DNA of 64,000 bases from Mesorhizobium sp. 65-26 (GTDB lineage Bacteria; Pseudomonadota; Alphaproteobacteria; Rhizobiales; Rhizobiaceae): assembly GCA_001899205.1 (NCBI GenBank), contig MKVL01000010.1, forward strand, positions 819,569 to 883,568. The letters are read 5' to 3'. The notes beneath the pieces were generated by a model. It was not told where the DNA came from. It worked only from the letters and a program-made list of their open reading frames with translations, and searched no databases. The stretch's first letter is position 1, and every line of letters starts with the position of its first letter. The translations under genes and the position numbers were made by a program. This document shows positions 39,045 to 48,076 of this stretch, in pieces.

Positions 39045-39484
39045 CGATCGCAATGCCGGATTTGCGCCGGGTCTGATCGCTCCGAGTTGGCAGGCGTGGG
39101 ACACGTCGTGGGCGGCATCCTGGCCGTTCCTTATGCTCGCGGCACCGTTGCCTATTTGGCGCGATGCGGCGCCACCCCTTGCCGGCAGCTCCCCTAGTAT
39201 CTCGATGCCGGGATCGCGAATGCCGGTTTGAGAAAGTTCCCGTTTCGTTCTATAATCCATACATGGAACGCGCCTAATGATTTGCGACCCGGCGCGCTCC
39301 ATTCCTTTGTTTCTCACGGCAACCCAAAGAAAGTCCGAGGGATAAACCCCTGGGATCTGCGCTTTGTCTTTCAATCCGGATGGCGACATCTGGAAAGGCG
39401 GAGCCGTGGCCGGAGCAAAGGGTGGAACCGCGGCAGGGAATACGATCCTGCCGTCAGCGAACTCTCGTGTGGAGAAAGTACCTT
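39045..39484. other. Leader region of the tailspike-like gene
   Basis: About 440 bp with no supported gene. It contains the promoter at 39228-39256 and a leader of some 220 nt. Short frames inside it do not resemble proteins. Confidence 0.5.
39228..39256 (+). promoter_or_regulatory. Sigma-70-type promoter ahead of the tailspike-like gene
   Basis: TTGAGA (39228-39233), exactly 17 bases, then a perfect TATAAT (39251-39256). Such a canonical -10 is unusual in this G+C-rich genome and hints at strong or foreign-type transcription. Confidence 0.65.
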
Positions 39485-41833
39485 ATGGCTACAGCAGCCT
39501 TTGCAAATCCCGTCATTTCCGTCCTTGCGACACCGCCGGGCTCGCCGGTCGATGGCGACCGCTACCTTGTTGCCGGTTCCGGTACGAGCGGTGTTTTCGT
39601 CGGCAAGGAGAACCAGGTCGCCGAACGTTCGAGCGGCGCCTGGGTCTTTTCCGGTGCGCCGGCCGCCGGTCAGCAGCTCAGCGTCGGGCAGTTGCTCCTG
39701 CAGTACAATGCCGGCTGGAAGCTCTCGCCGGCCAATGTATTCGATACGGTCACGGCATTGCTTGTCGCGACCGCGGCGTATGGCCTTGCGGACGGCGTTT
39801 CTTTCCGGTGCGCTGGCCGCGCCAGCGCCAAGGACGGCGGCGGGGCCGATTTCTACTATGACGCTTCCGACAGCTCCACCGCCGACAATGGCGGCACGGT
39901 CCGTGTCGACGGCGCCAGCCACCGGCTGAAGGCGAAGGTCATCGACCCGCGCCAGTTGCCGGCCATTTTCGGTATGGTGGCGGATGGCACGACCGACGAC
40001 AAGACCGCCTTCCAGGCGATGGTCAACTGGGCCTATGCACAGAAGATCCGGGACGTCTACCTGCCGCGCGGCGACATCGCGCTGTCGGGCTCGGTCTTCG
40101 TCCCCTATGGCATCATGGTGCGCGGGCAGTTGAGCGGCACCGACCCGTCGCGGCCGGCCACACGCATCGTCACCAGGACGAGCGCGTCCTACACCAACGG
40201 CTTCATGCTCGGCTTCAACACGGCTGACAATTCCACCCAGTCGGCCAACGCCAACTACTATGGGGGCGGCATGGAGGATGTCTGCTTCTATGACGTCGCC
40301 AATCTGAAAACGGCCAAGGGCATTGCCGTCTTCGGCAACAACTACGAGTTCAGGAACGTCGGCGGCCGCTTCATGCTGCAGATCCTGAAGCGCGGGGGTC
40401 TCCCGACCTACAGCGACAATCTGCACCTGTTCAATCCATACTACAGCGCCCCGGTCGATCCCACCGTTGCGCAGTTCGAGATTTCGGGTTCTGGCGATGG
40501 TCTGATCATCGACGGCGGCAACTTCCCGCCGGACCAGTCTCTGGCGATCTCGCTGGTGTATTACACTCAGGGGGCTTGTTTTGGCGGCGTCATCCGCCAG
40601 TGCATCAACGGCTCGATGTATATCGACGCCCGCAACATCACGATCGAGAATTGGCACGCCGAGAACTCTACCTTGAAAGTCGATTCCGACGCCCACGTCC
40701 TGATGGTGAATTCAAGCATAGCTCAGAACACCGAATTGACGGCGCCTGTTATCCAGATGATCGGTAGCTTCGAGGGCGGTAATTCGAATTGCCTGGAACT
40801 GGACAACGTCTCCTTCCGCTGGCAGTCGGCAAGCCAGTTCGCCTCGTCGAGTCCCTTTGATGTCTCCCTGGGGCAGGGGTGCCGCCTGGTCGTTCGGAAC
40901 TGCCGCCGGACCGTGAATGGCACGAATTCCGCTCTAAACGATGTTGGCATCAGGATCGGCCAGGACGACAACACGACGCCTGTTCCCGGTTGGAAGAGCT
41001 ATGCCGATCTGCTGAGCCGCAACGGTGAAGTCCTGCCGGGCTACAATGTCGTGTTCGATCACGTCATTCCCGCTGCGAGCGGTACCTATCTCGGACCATA
41101 CAGCGCGATCGCGTTTGCGAGTTTCGCTAATTCCTGGAAGATCGCCACCGGAACCTACTACTACCGCGCAGTGCGCATGTATGACGTCGAAAAGCGTATC
41201 GGCAACGTTGGGGCCAACGCCGAGGTCAGCGCCACCATCTCCAATACGTCTTCACTTCTCAGTATCTCCGCCTACTGCGCCTCTCGCACACCGGGCGCCG
41301 GTCCTGTGCAGGGCATGACGCGCTTCTATCGTGGCACGGCCAGCGGCTCCTACAATGTTTATGCGGATGTGCCGCTCATCGCCACCGACCCCGCCGGCGT
41401 CGTCGACAATGGCGATACCATCAACGGTGTTCCGTGGATCAGCCGCACGGCGTCCGGCATCGACACGATTTATCCGCCAGACATGACCGTTCCGTGGCGC
41501 GTCGGCGGAGTTGGCCTGCTCCTGAACGGGCAGCCGATCGTTACGTCGCCAGGCAATGCCGCCACCACACTTGGCGTGGCCTCCGAGCAACAGGTGATAT
41601 ACGGCGCAGCCCTGACGGCGGCGCGGGCGGTGACCTTGCCGGCGCTCGGCCGCAAGGGCGACAAGGTGCGGGTCACCCGTACGGCTGTCGCGACCGGCGC
41701 CTTCAACGTGACTGTGGCTTACGGCTCTGGTGGCGGCTCCACCGCGACGATCGCCGCGCCGACCTCAGTGGCTTTCGCCGACCTCGAGTATAATGGCACG
41801 TATTGGGACCTGATGGCCAAAGCGACCGTCTAG
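39485..41833 (+). CDS. Tailspike/pectate-lyase-fold protein with DUF2793-like N-terminus
   Basis: A 782-residue protein. Residues about 3-70 (NPVISVLATPPGSPVDGDRY then GKENQVAERSSGAWVFSGAP) look like the DUF2793 attachment domain found on phage tail and gene-transfer-agent-like proteins. From about 165, GMVADGTTDDKTAFQAMVNW opens a right-handed beta-helix of the pectate-lyase/tailspike type, which runs to about 520. The C-terminal 150 residues are beta-rich and Gly/Thr/Ala-rich. No signal peptide is visible. No other phage gene is nearby; the neighbours are polysaccharide genes, so the likely target is a surface or secreted polysaccharide (inference). GGAG lies about 11 bases ahead of the ATG. 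Confidence 0.8.
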   Translation: MATAAFANPVISVLATPPGSPVDGDRYLVAGSGTSGVFVGKENQVAERSSGAWVFSGAPAAGQQLSVGQLLLQYNAGWKLSPANVFDTVTALLVATAAYGLADGVSFRCAGRASAKDGGGADFYYDASDSSTADNGGTVRVDGASHRLKAKVIDPRQLPAIFGMVADGTTDDKTAFQAMVNWAYAQKIRDVYLPRGDIALSGSVFVPYGIMVRGQLSGTDPSRPATRIVTRTSASYTNGFMLGFNTADNSTQSANANYYGGGMEDVCFYDVANLKTAKGIAVFGNNYEFRNVGGRFMLQILKRGGLPTYSDNLHLFNPYYSAPVDPTVAQFEISGSGDGLIIDGGNFPPDQSLAISLVYYTQGACFGGVIRQCINGSMYIDARNITIENWHAENSTLKVDSDAHVLMVNSSIAQNTELTAPVIQMIGSFEGGNSNCLELDNVSFRWQSASQFASSSPFDVSLGQGCRLVVRNCRRTVNGTNSALNDVGIRIGQDDNTTPVPGWKSYADLLSRNGEVLPGYNVVFDHVIPAASGTYLGPYSAIAFASFANSWKIATGTYYYRAVRMYDVEKRIGNVGANAEVSATISNTSSLLSISAYCASRTPGAGPVQGMTRFYRGTASGSYNVYADVPLIATDPAGVVDNGDTINGVPWISRTASGIDTIYPPDMTVPWRVGGVGLLLNGQPIVTSPGNAATTLGVASEQQVIYGAALTAARAVTLPALGRKGDKVRVTRTAVATGAFNVTVAYGSGGGSTATIAAPTSVAFADLEYNGTYWDLMAKATV

Positions 41834-41908
41834 CTGCGCCCATAGTAAATTGTGAAAGGCGGGGGCAGGCCGCGACGTTGGTCTGCCCCAACATTAGGAG
41901 GGTACCAA

Positions 41909-43000
41909 CTAGGATCTTTCGCCTACGCCTGTGGCTACGGCTGCGAATGTCGTTTGGCGAGGCTTTCTTTTGCCGCTCAAGATACGAAGCATCGGCTTCT
42001 CTACTGTCTTGTGGATCACCAGGGCGGCCGTGCATGAGACCACGATGCTGATCGTCGCTGTTAGGATCACAGCCATTGCGGTGTCGGCGCCAATGGTACG
42101 CTTGGCCAGATGAACCACCGCGCCGACGACGAATATATGTGACAGGTAAAGGGTATAGGATGCGTCGCCGAGTTTCTCGAACAGGTTCCACTGGCCGAGT
42201 TTCGACTCCAGCAGAAGGCCAAGCACAAGAAGGCAGGTAGCCCACACGATCTGACCAGCAAACCCCAACGTGCCACCGTCGGCAAACGCAAGGGCGAGGC
42301 CCCCGGCGGCGACCAAGCCAAGTGCCAGAATTCGGCGCTTGTTGGACGTGACCTCACCATTCAGAAACAGCCAGCCGATCCATGTGCCGGCGGCGAATGC
42401 AAGTGGGGCAGGGTGCAGATAGAACTGCAGCACCGGGTTGGTGGGCGGGGCGAGCAGCCCTACCAGCCACGCGCCTATGAACAAGATACTCAACAAGATC
42501 ACACGGGGGCCCACGTGCAAGAAAGCAACCATCGCGAAGGCAATGTAGAAGTAGACCTCGTAGTTGAGCGTCCAACCCAGTGAGAGAAGCGGGCTCAGGC
42601 TGCCTGTCTTGGGGGCTTCGTGAACAATGAACAGAAGCGACTCGAGGAAGTGCGGCCATGTGAAGATGGTTCGCTGGAACAGGTTCGGCAGCAGAGCCGC
42701 GAGCAGGGCGGCAAAGATGGTGAATAGCCAATAAAGCGGTACGATACGGATGGCCCTGCGCTTCAGAAAAGTGAGAGCCGAGAATGGTGCTTCGCCGGAA
42801 ATGTAGACCATTATGAAGCCGCTGATGACGAAGAAGAGCATGACGCCCAAATGACCGGTAAGCCCAACGAAGGGAGCGTGGTCACCAACCTGGTAGGAGA
42901 ACGAATGTGTCACCAGCACCAACAGCGCGGCACATGCACGCAGATACTGAACCGAGCTGAGTTTCTCCACCCTGTCCTCCCGTGAGGCTTTTTCGTTCAC
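41909..43000 (-). CDS. Acyltransferase 3 family (OafA/NodX-like) membrane protein, copy 1
   Basis: Polytopic O-acyltransferase (363 residues, about ten helices) of the kind that adds acetyl or succinyl groups to surface polysaccharides. Family signatures are SVQYLRACAALLVLVTHSFS with the catalytic-type His in helix 1, LFFVISGFIMVYISG, KRRAIRIVPLYWLFTIF and the SLGWTLNYEVYFYI block. It is divergent from the polymerase-like gene and closely matches the copy at 44696-45757, including C-terminal TGVGERS. Confidence 0.9.
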   Translation of the reverse strand: MNEKASREDRVEKLSSVQYLRACAALLVLVTHSFSYQVGDHAPFVGLTGHLGVMLFFVISGFIMVYISGEAPFSALTFLKRRAIRIVPLYWLFTIFAALLAALLPNLFQRTIFTWPHFLESLLFIVHEAPKTGSLSPLLSLGWTLNYEVYFYIAFAMVAFLHVGPRVILLSILFIGAWLVGLLAPPTNPVLQFYLHPAPLAFAAGTWIGWLFLNGEVTSNKRRILALGLVAAGGLALAFADGGTLGFAGQIVWATCLLVLGLLLESKLGQWNLFEKLGDASYTLYLSHIFVVGAVVHLAKRTIGADTAMAVILTATISIVVSCTAALVIHKTVEKPMLRILSGKRKPRQTTFAAVATGVGERS

Positions 43001-43161
43001 GGTTGATTTGCCGCAACCAACGTACTACCGGCGTCGTTCTGCCACGTAGCAATCCTACTTGTTAGCAGCAATGTATGAGCCAGCGATTACTGCGGGCTTC
43101 ATCGATTTGAAAGGTTAACGGGATTAGCCTTGGCCTTCGGCGTTTCGAATTCGGAGCAGCG

Positions 43162-44556
43162 ATGACAGCGAGTTGGAGGCCGGGCGAACAGTCACTCGGC
43201 CATTCTGTGCTCAGCGCTCCGCAGCAAACGGGCCGTGGCCTCGTCGATGTGCTGCTCGTCCTTGGTGTCGTGGCGATGATGACACTTTCGAGCTTCGCCC
43301 TGGGCTTTTTCGGCATACCTTATGATTCCGCGGGCGGCTCGATCGTCACAAAAATCCATCCGGGCACTTATCTGTTTTCCTTGGCCCTTGCGCTTGCCGT
43401 GATCGCCAATCGCAACCCGGTCGTCTATACGCTGGATCTGTTCCTGCGATGCCTTGGTTCGACCTTTCTTCTGCTAGCCTGTCTGCTGATGTGGGCGTTC
43501 ATCTCCCGCTTCAAGCCCGACTACACAGTATCTTTCCTCATCGACAGCCTGATCGCTCCAGCCCTGATCGTCTTCCTGTTTGCGGACGCCGGATCACGTA
43601 CGCGTCTTACCATCGCCCGCCTGGTTCACATCATTCTGGTGTTCAACTGTTTTTTGTCGATTGTTGAAGGCCTAAGCGGCTGGCGTCTTTTTCCCTTTAT
43701 CCTGAATGAGCGCGCACAGACATGGGAGTACCGCGCGACTGGTCTGTTGGGCCATCCCCTGATCGGCGCCCTTATCACCGGCGTCTATGCCGTCATTTTG
43801 ATGACCGTGAGGGATGTTCGCGGATTGAGCGAGCGTTGGCGAAAACCGATCGTGTTGTTGTGCCTGGTGACTATGCCATTCATCGGCTCTCGAACCTCTT
43901 TCACCGTTGTCTATGCCGTGGGAGCTGTGATCGCGGGGCGGAGCATTTGGGGCTTCCTGCGTGGCCAAGCCATCAGTGTACGGACACAAGTGGCGCTTCT
44001 GGTGCTCGTCCCACTTGCCTTGGTAGCCCTTGCGGGGCTGTACCATGCGGGGGTGTTCGACAAGTTCATCGACCGCTTCACACAAGACAAAAGCAGCGCC
44101 CAGAGCCGGGTTTTGCTCTTCAACCTGTTCAAGGATTCCAGCCTTGCCGATTGGCTGTTCGGACAAAGCAGCGCCGCTCTCGACACGAATGTGCGGCTTA
44201 ACGGCTTGACGGAAGGCATCGAGAATTCCTGGGCTGGTCTTCTCCTGCGCTTCGGTCTCGTAATGTCGACAGTGTTGTGGTTCGGCGTCATAGCGTGGTT
44301 TACCGACCTGTTGCGCGCCGCAGGGCGGGGCGCCGTGCTACCGATCGTCTTCGTCCTGCTGATCGTTTCGACCACCACCGGGTTCAGCGGCAAGACAACC
44401 ATGCTCACCATCCCGGCAATCCTGATCCTCGCGCTGGTCGCTAAGGTGTCGAATGTCGAGCGGTCTTTCGAGGGTAACGACCTGGTTTTGCAGATCAGGC
44501 GTCAAGCGCCGCAGGCGGCTTCGGGCGGCATCAGGCGCTCTTCGAGGCGTCGTTGA
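43162..44556 (+). CDS. O-antigen ligase/polymerase-like membrane protein (VpsF-like)
   Basis: A 464-residue polytopic protein with about 11 helices in the pattern of Wzy/WaaL/VpsF proteins: hydrophobic helices, a short RFKPDYTVSF loop, then a large periplasmic loop around 300-350 (DKFIDRFTQDKSSAQSRVLL) with conserved-looking Arg and Gln residues. It probably polymerises or ligates a polysaccharide; the substrate cannot be deduced. It shares its divergent promoter region with acyltransferase copy 1. Its first codons and upstream region are repeated at 45947 as a truncated remnant. Confidence 0.78.
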   Translation: MTASWRPGEQSLGHSVLSAPQQTGRGLVDVLLVLGVVAMMTLSSFALGFFGIPYDSAGGSIVTKIHPGTYLFSLALALAVIANRNPVVYTLDLFLRCLGSTFLLLACLLMWAFISRFKPDYTVSFLIDSLIAPALIVFLFADAGSRTRLTIARLVHIILVFNCFLSIVEGLSGWRLFPFILNERAQTWEYRATGLLGHPLIGALITGVYAVILMTVRDVRGLSERWRKPIVLLCLVTMPFIGSRTSFTVVYAVGAVIAGRSIWGFLRGQAISVRTQVALLVLVPLALVALAGLYHAGVFDKFIDRFTQDKSSAQSRVLLFNLFKDSSLADWLFGQSSAALDTNVRLNGLTEGIENSWAGLLLRFGLVMSTVLWFGVIAWFTDLLRAAGRGAVLPIVFVLLIVSTTTGFSGKTTMLTIPAILILALVAKVSNVERSFEGNDLVLQIRRQAPQAASGGIRRSSRRR

Positions 44557-44695
44557 GGACATGGGTGTTCTCGATGGTGGCGCTTTGTGAACCAGACGCC
44601 CGTCTTTCCCTCCTAAAGGGAAGCGGGATACTGCGCGGCGGTGACGGAGTGGGGGGCGCGCCAAATGCGATTGCGCCACCCCGCTCGCCAATCGG

Positions 44696-45757
44696 CTATG
44701 ATCTTTCGCCGACGCCTGTGGCAGTGCGTGGAAATGTTGTCCGGTCAGGCTTTCTCTTGTCGTTCATGATGTGAAGCATCGGCTTTTCGATCGTCCTGTG
44801 GATCACCAGGGCTGCCGCGCAAGCGACCACGATGCAGGTCGCTGAGGTCAATGTCACCATCGTTGCACCCTGGTCGCCAACAGTGTGTCTGGCCAGTTGA
44901 ACCACGGCGGCAACCACGAAAATATGCGACAGGTAGAGGGAGTAGGATGCGTCGCCCAGTTTCTCGAGCAGGCTCCATTGGCCTAGCTTCGATTCCAGCA
45001 GAAGGACAAGCAGAAGCAGGCCGATGGCCCACCCGAATTGGCCTGCAAAGCCAAGTGCGCCAGGAAAGGTAATCCCTATCGTGAAGCTCGCGACAATGGC
45101 AATGCCAAGTGTGCATAACTGGCGTTTGTTGGAAGTGACTTCGCCGTTCAGAAAGAGCCAGCCAACCCATGTGCCGGCGGCGAATGCCAGCGGGAAAGCA
45201 TTCAGATAGAACGGCAGAACCGGATTGGTGGGCGGAGCGAGCAACCCTACCAGCCATGCGCTGATGAACAGGATGCTCAGCGCAATCAGGCGCGGCCCTG
45301 CGCGCATGAAAGCAACCATTGCGAAGACAATATAGAAGTAGATCTCATAATTCAGCGTCCAGCCAAGTGAGAGAATTGGGCTGAGGCTCTTTGTTACAGG
45401 GGCTTCGTGTACAATGAACAGAAGCGACTCAAGAAAGTGCGGCCACGTGAAGACCGTCCTCTGGAACAGGCTCGGCAACAGTGCCGCCAGCAGAGCGGTG
45501 AAGATCGTGAACACCCAGTAAAGCGGTACGATGCGGATGGCCCTGCGCTTGAGAAAGGTGAGGGCGGAGAACGGTTCTGTTCCAGAGATGTAAACCATTA
45601 TGAAGCCGCTGATGACAAAGAACAGCATCATGCGCATATGGCTGGTGAGGTGGAGGTAGGGTGCGTCGTCGCCGAGTTGATAGGTGAGCGAGTGTGTCGT
45701 CAGCACCATCAGCGCGGAAAAAGCACGCAGATACTGAACCGACCTGAGCTTCTTCAC
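44696..45757 (-). CDS. Acyltransferase 3 family membrane protein, copy 2
   Basis: A 353-residue paralogue of the 41909-43000 product, sharing long identical stretches such as FSALTFLKRRAIRIVPLYW and LESLLFIVHEAP, with N-terminal KLRSVQYLRAFSALMVLTTH. Divergence is concentrated in the helices around residues 225-245 and near the C-terminus, which may alter donor or acceptor choice. Similarity extends into the DNA upstream of both starts, so this is a segmental duplication. Confidence 0.9.
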   Translation of the reverse strand: MKKLRSVQYLRAFSALMVLTTHSLTYQLGDDAPYLHLTSHMRMMLFFVISGFIMVYISGTEPFSALTFLKRRAIRIVPLYWVFTIFTALLAALLPSLFQRTVFTWPHFLESLLFIVHEAPVTKSLSPILSLGWTLNYEIYFYIVFAMVAFMRAGPRLIALSILFISAWLVGLLAPPTNPVLPFYLNAFPLAFAAGTWVGWLFLNGEVTSNKRQLCTLGIAIVASFTIGITFPGALGFAGQFGWAIGLLLLVLLLESKLGQWSLLEKLGDASYSLYLSHIFVVAAVVQLARHTVGDQGATMVTLTSATCIVVACAAALVIHRTIEKPMLHIMNDKRKPDRTTFPRTATGVGERS

Positions 45758-45946
45758 GCTTTCCCCCCGAGACGTTTTCGGCTACGGCTGATCTGTCGCG
45801 ATCAACCCGCTCCCGGCATCATTCTGACACGTAGAAATGGTCTTTGTTAGCATCGATGTATGAGCTGGCGATTACTACGATCTTCTTCGATTCGAAACGT
45901 TAACGGAATTAGCGTGGGCAATCAGCGTGTCGAATTCGAGGCAGCT

Positions 45947-45964
45947 ATGACAGCAAGACGATAG
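45947..45964 (+). pseudogene. Remnant of a second polymerase gene start
   Basis: The DNA upstream of acyltransferase copy 2 (45758-45946) aligns with that upstream of copy 1 (43001-43161), including TGTATGAGC and TAACGG.ATTAGC blocks. At the position of the polymerase ATG it reads ATGACAGCAAGACGATAG: five codons, then a stop. The rest of the polymerase is missing. Downstream, 45965-46227 shows no gene. Confidence 0.6.
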
Positions 45965-46227
45965 TTGGCGAGTGTCGATCTCGGCAATTCAGCGGCTTTA
46001 CTTCGCGGCGGATGCAACGCCGTTCTGACCTGCGTGGTTGTGCGTGATTTGGATGTGGCGGCTGGTTCCTCTCACCGCTCCGTCCCTCAATAGCATGCTT
46101 TTCGCATACGCAGGCTTTGGAAGTGTCGTTCCTGGCGAACTTGGTGTAATTGTTGATCTGACAGGTCATCACGACGTTGTTATCCGGGTTGAGATTTGTT
46201 TGCGCACAGGACGGGCACTGTTTGCCA

Positions 46228-47508
46228 ATGCCGATGACACGACGTGAATTTCTTTCAGCTTCCGCGGCGGCACTTCTCACGTTGCCTTCCGGAGGCGAGG
46301 CCGCCACCATATCCACGGCGAACTTCCGCCGTGGCGGCTCGATCCATTCGATGATGAATTGGGGGACGTTGCGGGACGGCGATCCGCAGCACTATGTGCC
46401 ACGCCCCTTCGAAACGCCGCGAAACGACTTTCCAGCTGCCTTCACCAGGGATTTCGCGCGCTCGGGATTCGATTTCATTCGCCTCACCCTGGATGTCGGG
46501 CCGTTCATGCAGTTGCAGGGTGCCGACCGTCAGGCGCTGGAACGCAAGCTCATCGACAATATCGGCCTGTTCCATGATCTCGGGCTCGCGGTGATCGTCG
46601 ATTGCCATCCCGTTGAACAGGTGCCGACCTATTCGCCGCAGTCCATTCTGAACGATCTGGAGGGGCCGCTTTTTGTCGAGTACACGTCGATGATCGGTCG
46701 ATTGGCGACCTTGCTCGCCGACTTCCCGCCGGGGCGAGTGGCGCTGGAATTGATGAACGAACCCACGATGCGCGATACGAGCCACCGAACCCAGGTCAAG
46801 GTCTGGGGCGCTGCTCAACTTGTCCTGCACGATGCCGCGCGGCGGGCGGCCGTCGATCTGCCGCTCCTGCTGACGGGGGCGGACTATGGTGGGATCAGCG
46901 GACTCAGGGATCTTGATCCGTCACCCTTCATCGACAGCAACACGCTGTTCTCGTTCCACTACTATATGCCGCTTAGCTTCACCCACCAGGGAACCGATTT
47001 TGGAGTGCCCGACGCTCCCGCCTCACCCTATGCTGTCGGACTTCCTTATCCGTATGACGCTGTGCCGCCGAAGGATATCGCAGCAGCGATAGAGGAGCGC
47101 ATCGCCGCCGATACCAAGCTCGACGCGGCCGGGAAGGACGTTGCGCGAAGCGATGCCAGGCGGATCCTGGCGGGCTTCCTGTCGGACGCCTGGAATCGTG
47201 CGCGCATCGAGAGCGACTTTGCCAGGGTCGGGGCATGGGCCGACCGTAACGGCATCGCGCGTCACCGGATCATTCTGGGCGAATTCGCCGCGACCCGTCG
47301 GGTGGCTGGATTTACCGGCGCGGACACACCGTCGCGCCTGCGCTGGCTGTCCGATGTGACGCATCTGGCACAGGCCGGCGGTTTCGGCTGGGCCCTATGG
47401 GGGATCAACGGTCGCGACATGGGTATCGACAAGGTACTCGACAACGGTCAAATCGACCCCGATATGGTCGATCCCGAGCTCGTCGCCGCGCTGGCGATGT
47501 CCGCTTAG
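46228..47508 (+). CDS. TAT-exported glycoside hydrolase, GH5/cellulase-like
   Basis: About 426 residues. A twin-arginine signal (MTRREFLSASAAALLTLPSG) starts the protein, so it is exported folded; a second ATG at 46234 is an equally good start. The barrel shows FDFIRLTLDVGPFMQL, VIVDCHPVEQ, the acid/base segment VALELMNEPTMRDTSH (NEP, as in GH5) and the nucleophile-type IILGEFAATR near residue 345, with FGWALWGING after it. It probably cleaves a beta-glucan or the local exopolysaccharide; neighbours suggest the latter (inference). Confidence 0.85.
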   Translation: MPMTRREFLSASAAALLTLPSGGEAATISTANFRRGGSIHSMMNWGTLRDGDPQHYVPRPFETPRNDFPAAFTRDFARSGFDFIRLTLDVGPFMQLQGADRQALERKLIDNIGLFHDLGLAVIVDCHPVEQVPTYSPQSILNDLEGPLFVEYTSMIGRLATLLADFPPGRVALELMNEPTMRDTSHRTQVKVWGAAQLVLHDAARRAAVDLPLLLTGADYGGISGLRDLDPSPFIDSNTLFSFHYYMPLSFTHQGTDFGVPDAPASPYAVGLPYPYDAVPPKDIAAAIEERIAADTKLDAAGKDVARSDARRILAGFLSDAWNRARIESDFARVGAWADRNGIARHRIILGEFAATRRVAGFTGADTPSRLRWLSDVTHLAQAGGFGWALWGINGRDMGIDKVLDNGQIDPDMVDPELVAALAMSA

Positions 47509-47514
47509 AGGTTT

Positions 47515-47537
47515 CCGGGAGCGGTTACTTTTCCCGG
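47515..47537 (+). terminator. Possible terminator after the glycosidase gene
   Basis: Six-bp stem CCGGGA/TCCCGG with a loop containing TTACTTT, seven bases after the stop codon. Weak: no U-run follows. Confidence 0.35.
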
Positions 47538-47596
47538 AGCGGTCGAGCGTTTCAGATGCTGGCGGAAAAGTGGCCTCTCCCGATCGGCCCCTGTAT

Positions 47597-48076
47597 TCAG
47601 ATCCAGCGCCGGACCGTTTTCGAATAGTCCCGGTATTTCTTGCCGAATTTCATGGCCAGCACCTTCTCCTCCCGCTCGACGACGAGCTTCTGGGTGATGA
47701 AGGCGGCGATGAAGGCGAGCGGCAGCAACCACGCGTTGCCGGTGATGAACGCCAGGCCGATGAGCAGAAGCGTGTTGGCGAGATAGATCGGGTTGCGGGT
47801 TACCGCGAAAGGCCCTGACGTGAGGAGATGGTCCGGCACGCCCGTCGGGTTGAGCGTGGTTTTCGCCCGTATCATGGCGCGGATGGCGGTGAACCAGAGC
47901 GCGACGACAGCGAGCACCGCCACCCAGCCGGCGGCGAACAAGATGTCGCCCAGCAGGTCGCCGATCCAAGGCAAGGGATAGAGCAGGCCGAGCACGATGC
48001 CGATGACGATGGCCGCAAGGTAGATAAGCGGCGGCCATGGAATGCCATGGCCCGTCTTCGGCTGGGTTTGGCTCAC
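47597..48076 (-). CDS. Isoprenylcysteine methyltransferase-like membrane protein
   Basis: A 159-residue membrane protein of the ICMT/PEMT (NNMT-like) family, with four or five helices. The SAM-binding signature is LTSGPFAVTRNPIYLANTLL followed by EREEKVLAMKFGKKYRDY. Bacterial members methylate lipids or small molecules; the substrate is not known here. Its start overlaps the stop of the DUF1624 gene (ATGA-type overlap), so the pair is co-translated. Confidence 0.85.
   Translation of the reverse strand: MSQTQPKTGHGIPWPPLIYLAAIVIGIVLGLLYPLPWIGDLLGDILFAAGWVAVLAVVALWFTAIRAMIRAKTTLNPTGVPDHLLTSGPFAVTRNPIYLANTLLLIGLAFITGNAWLLPLAFIAAFITQKLVVEREEKVLAMKFGKKYRDYSKTVRRWI

Noticed and set aside
39228-41833. 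Prophage carrying the tailspike-like gene
   Set aside because: No integrase, capsid, terminase or attachment repeats near; tRNA-Leu at 34679 shows no duplicated 3' end that I could find.
44590-44695. Second copy of the cobN palindromic element near TCCCTCCTAAAGGGA
   Set aside because: Only a short palindrome and a GGCGGTGACGGAGTGGGG tail are present; at most a fragment of another repeat family.
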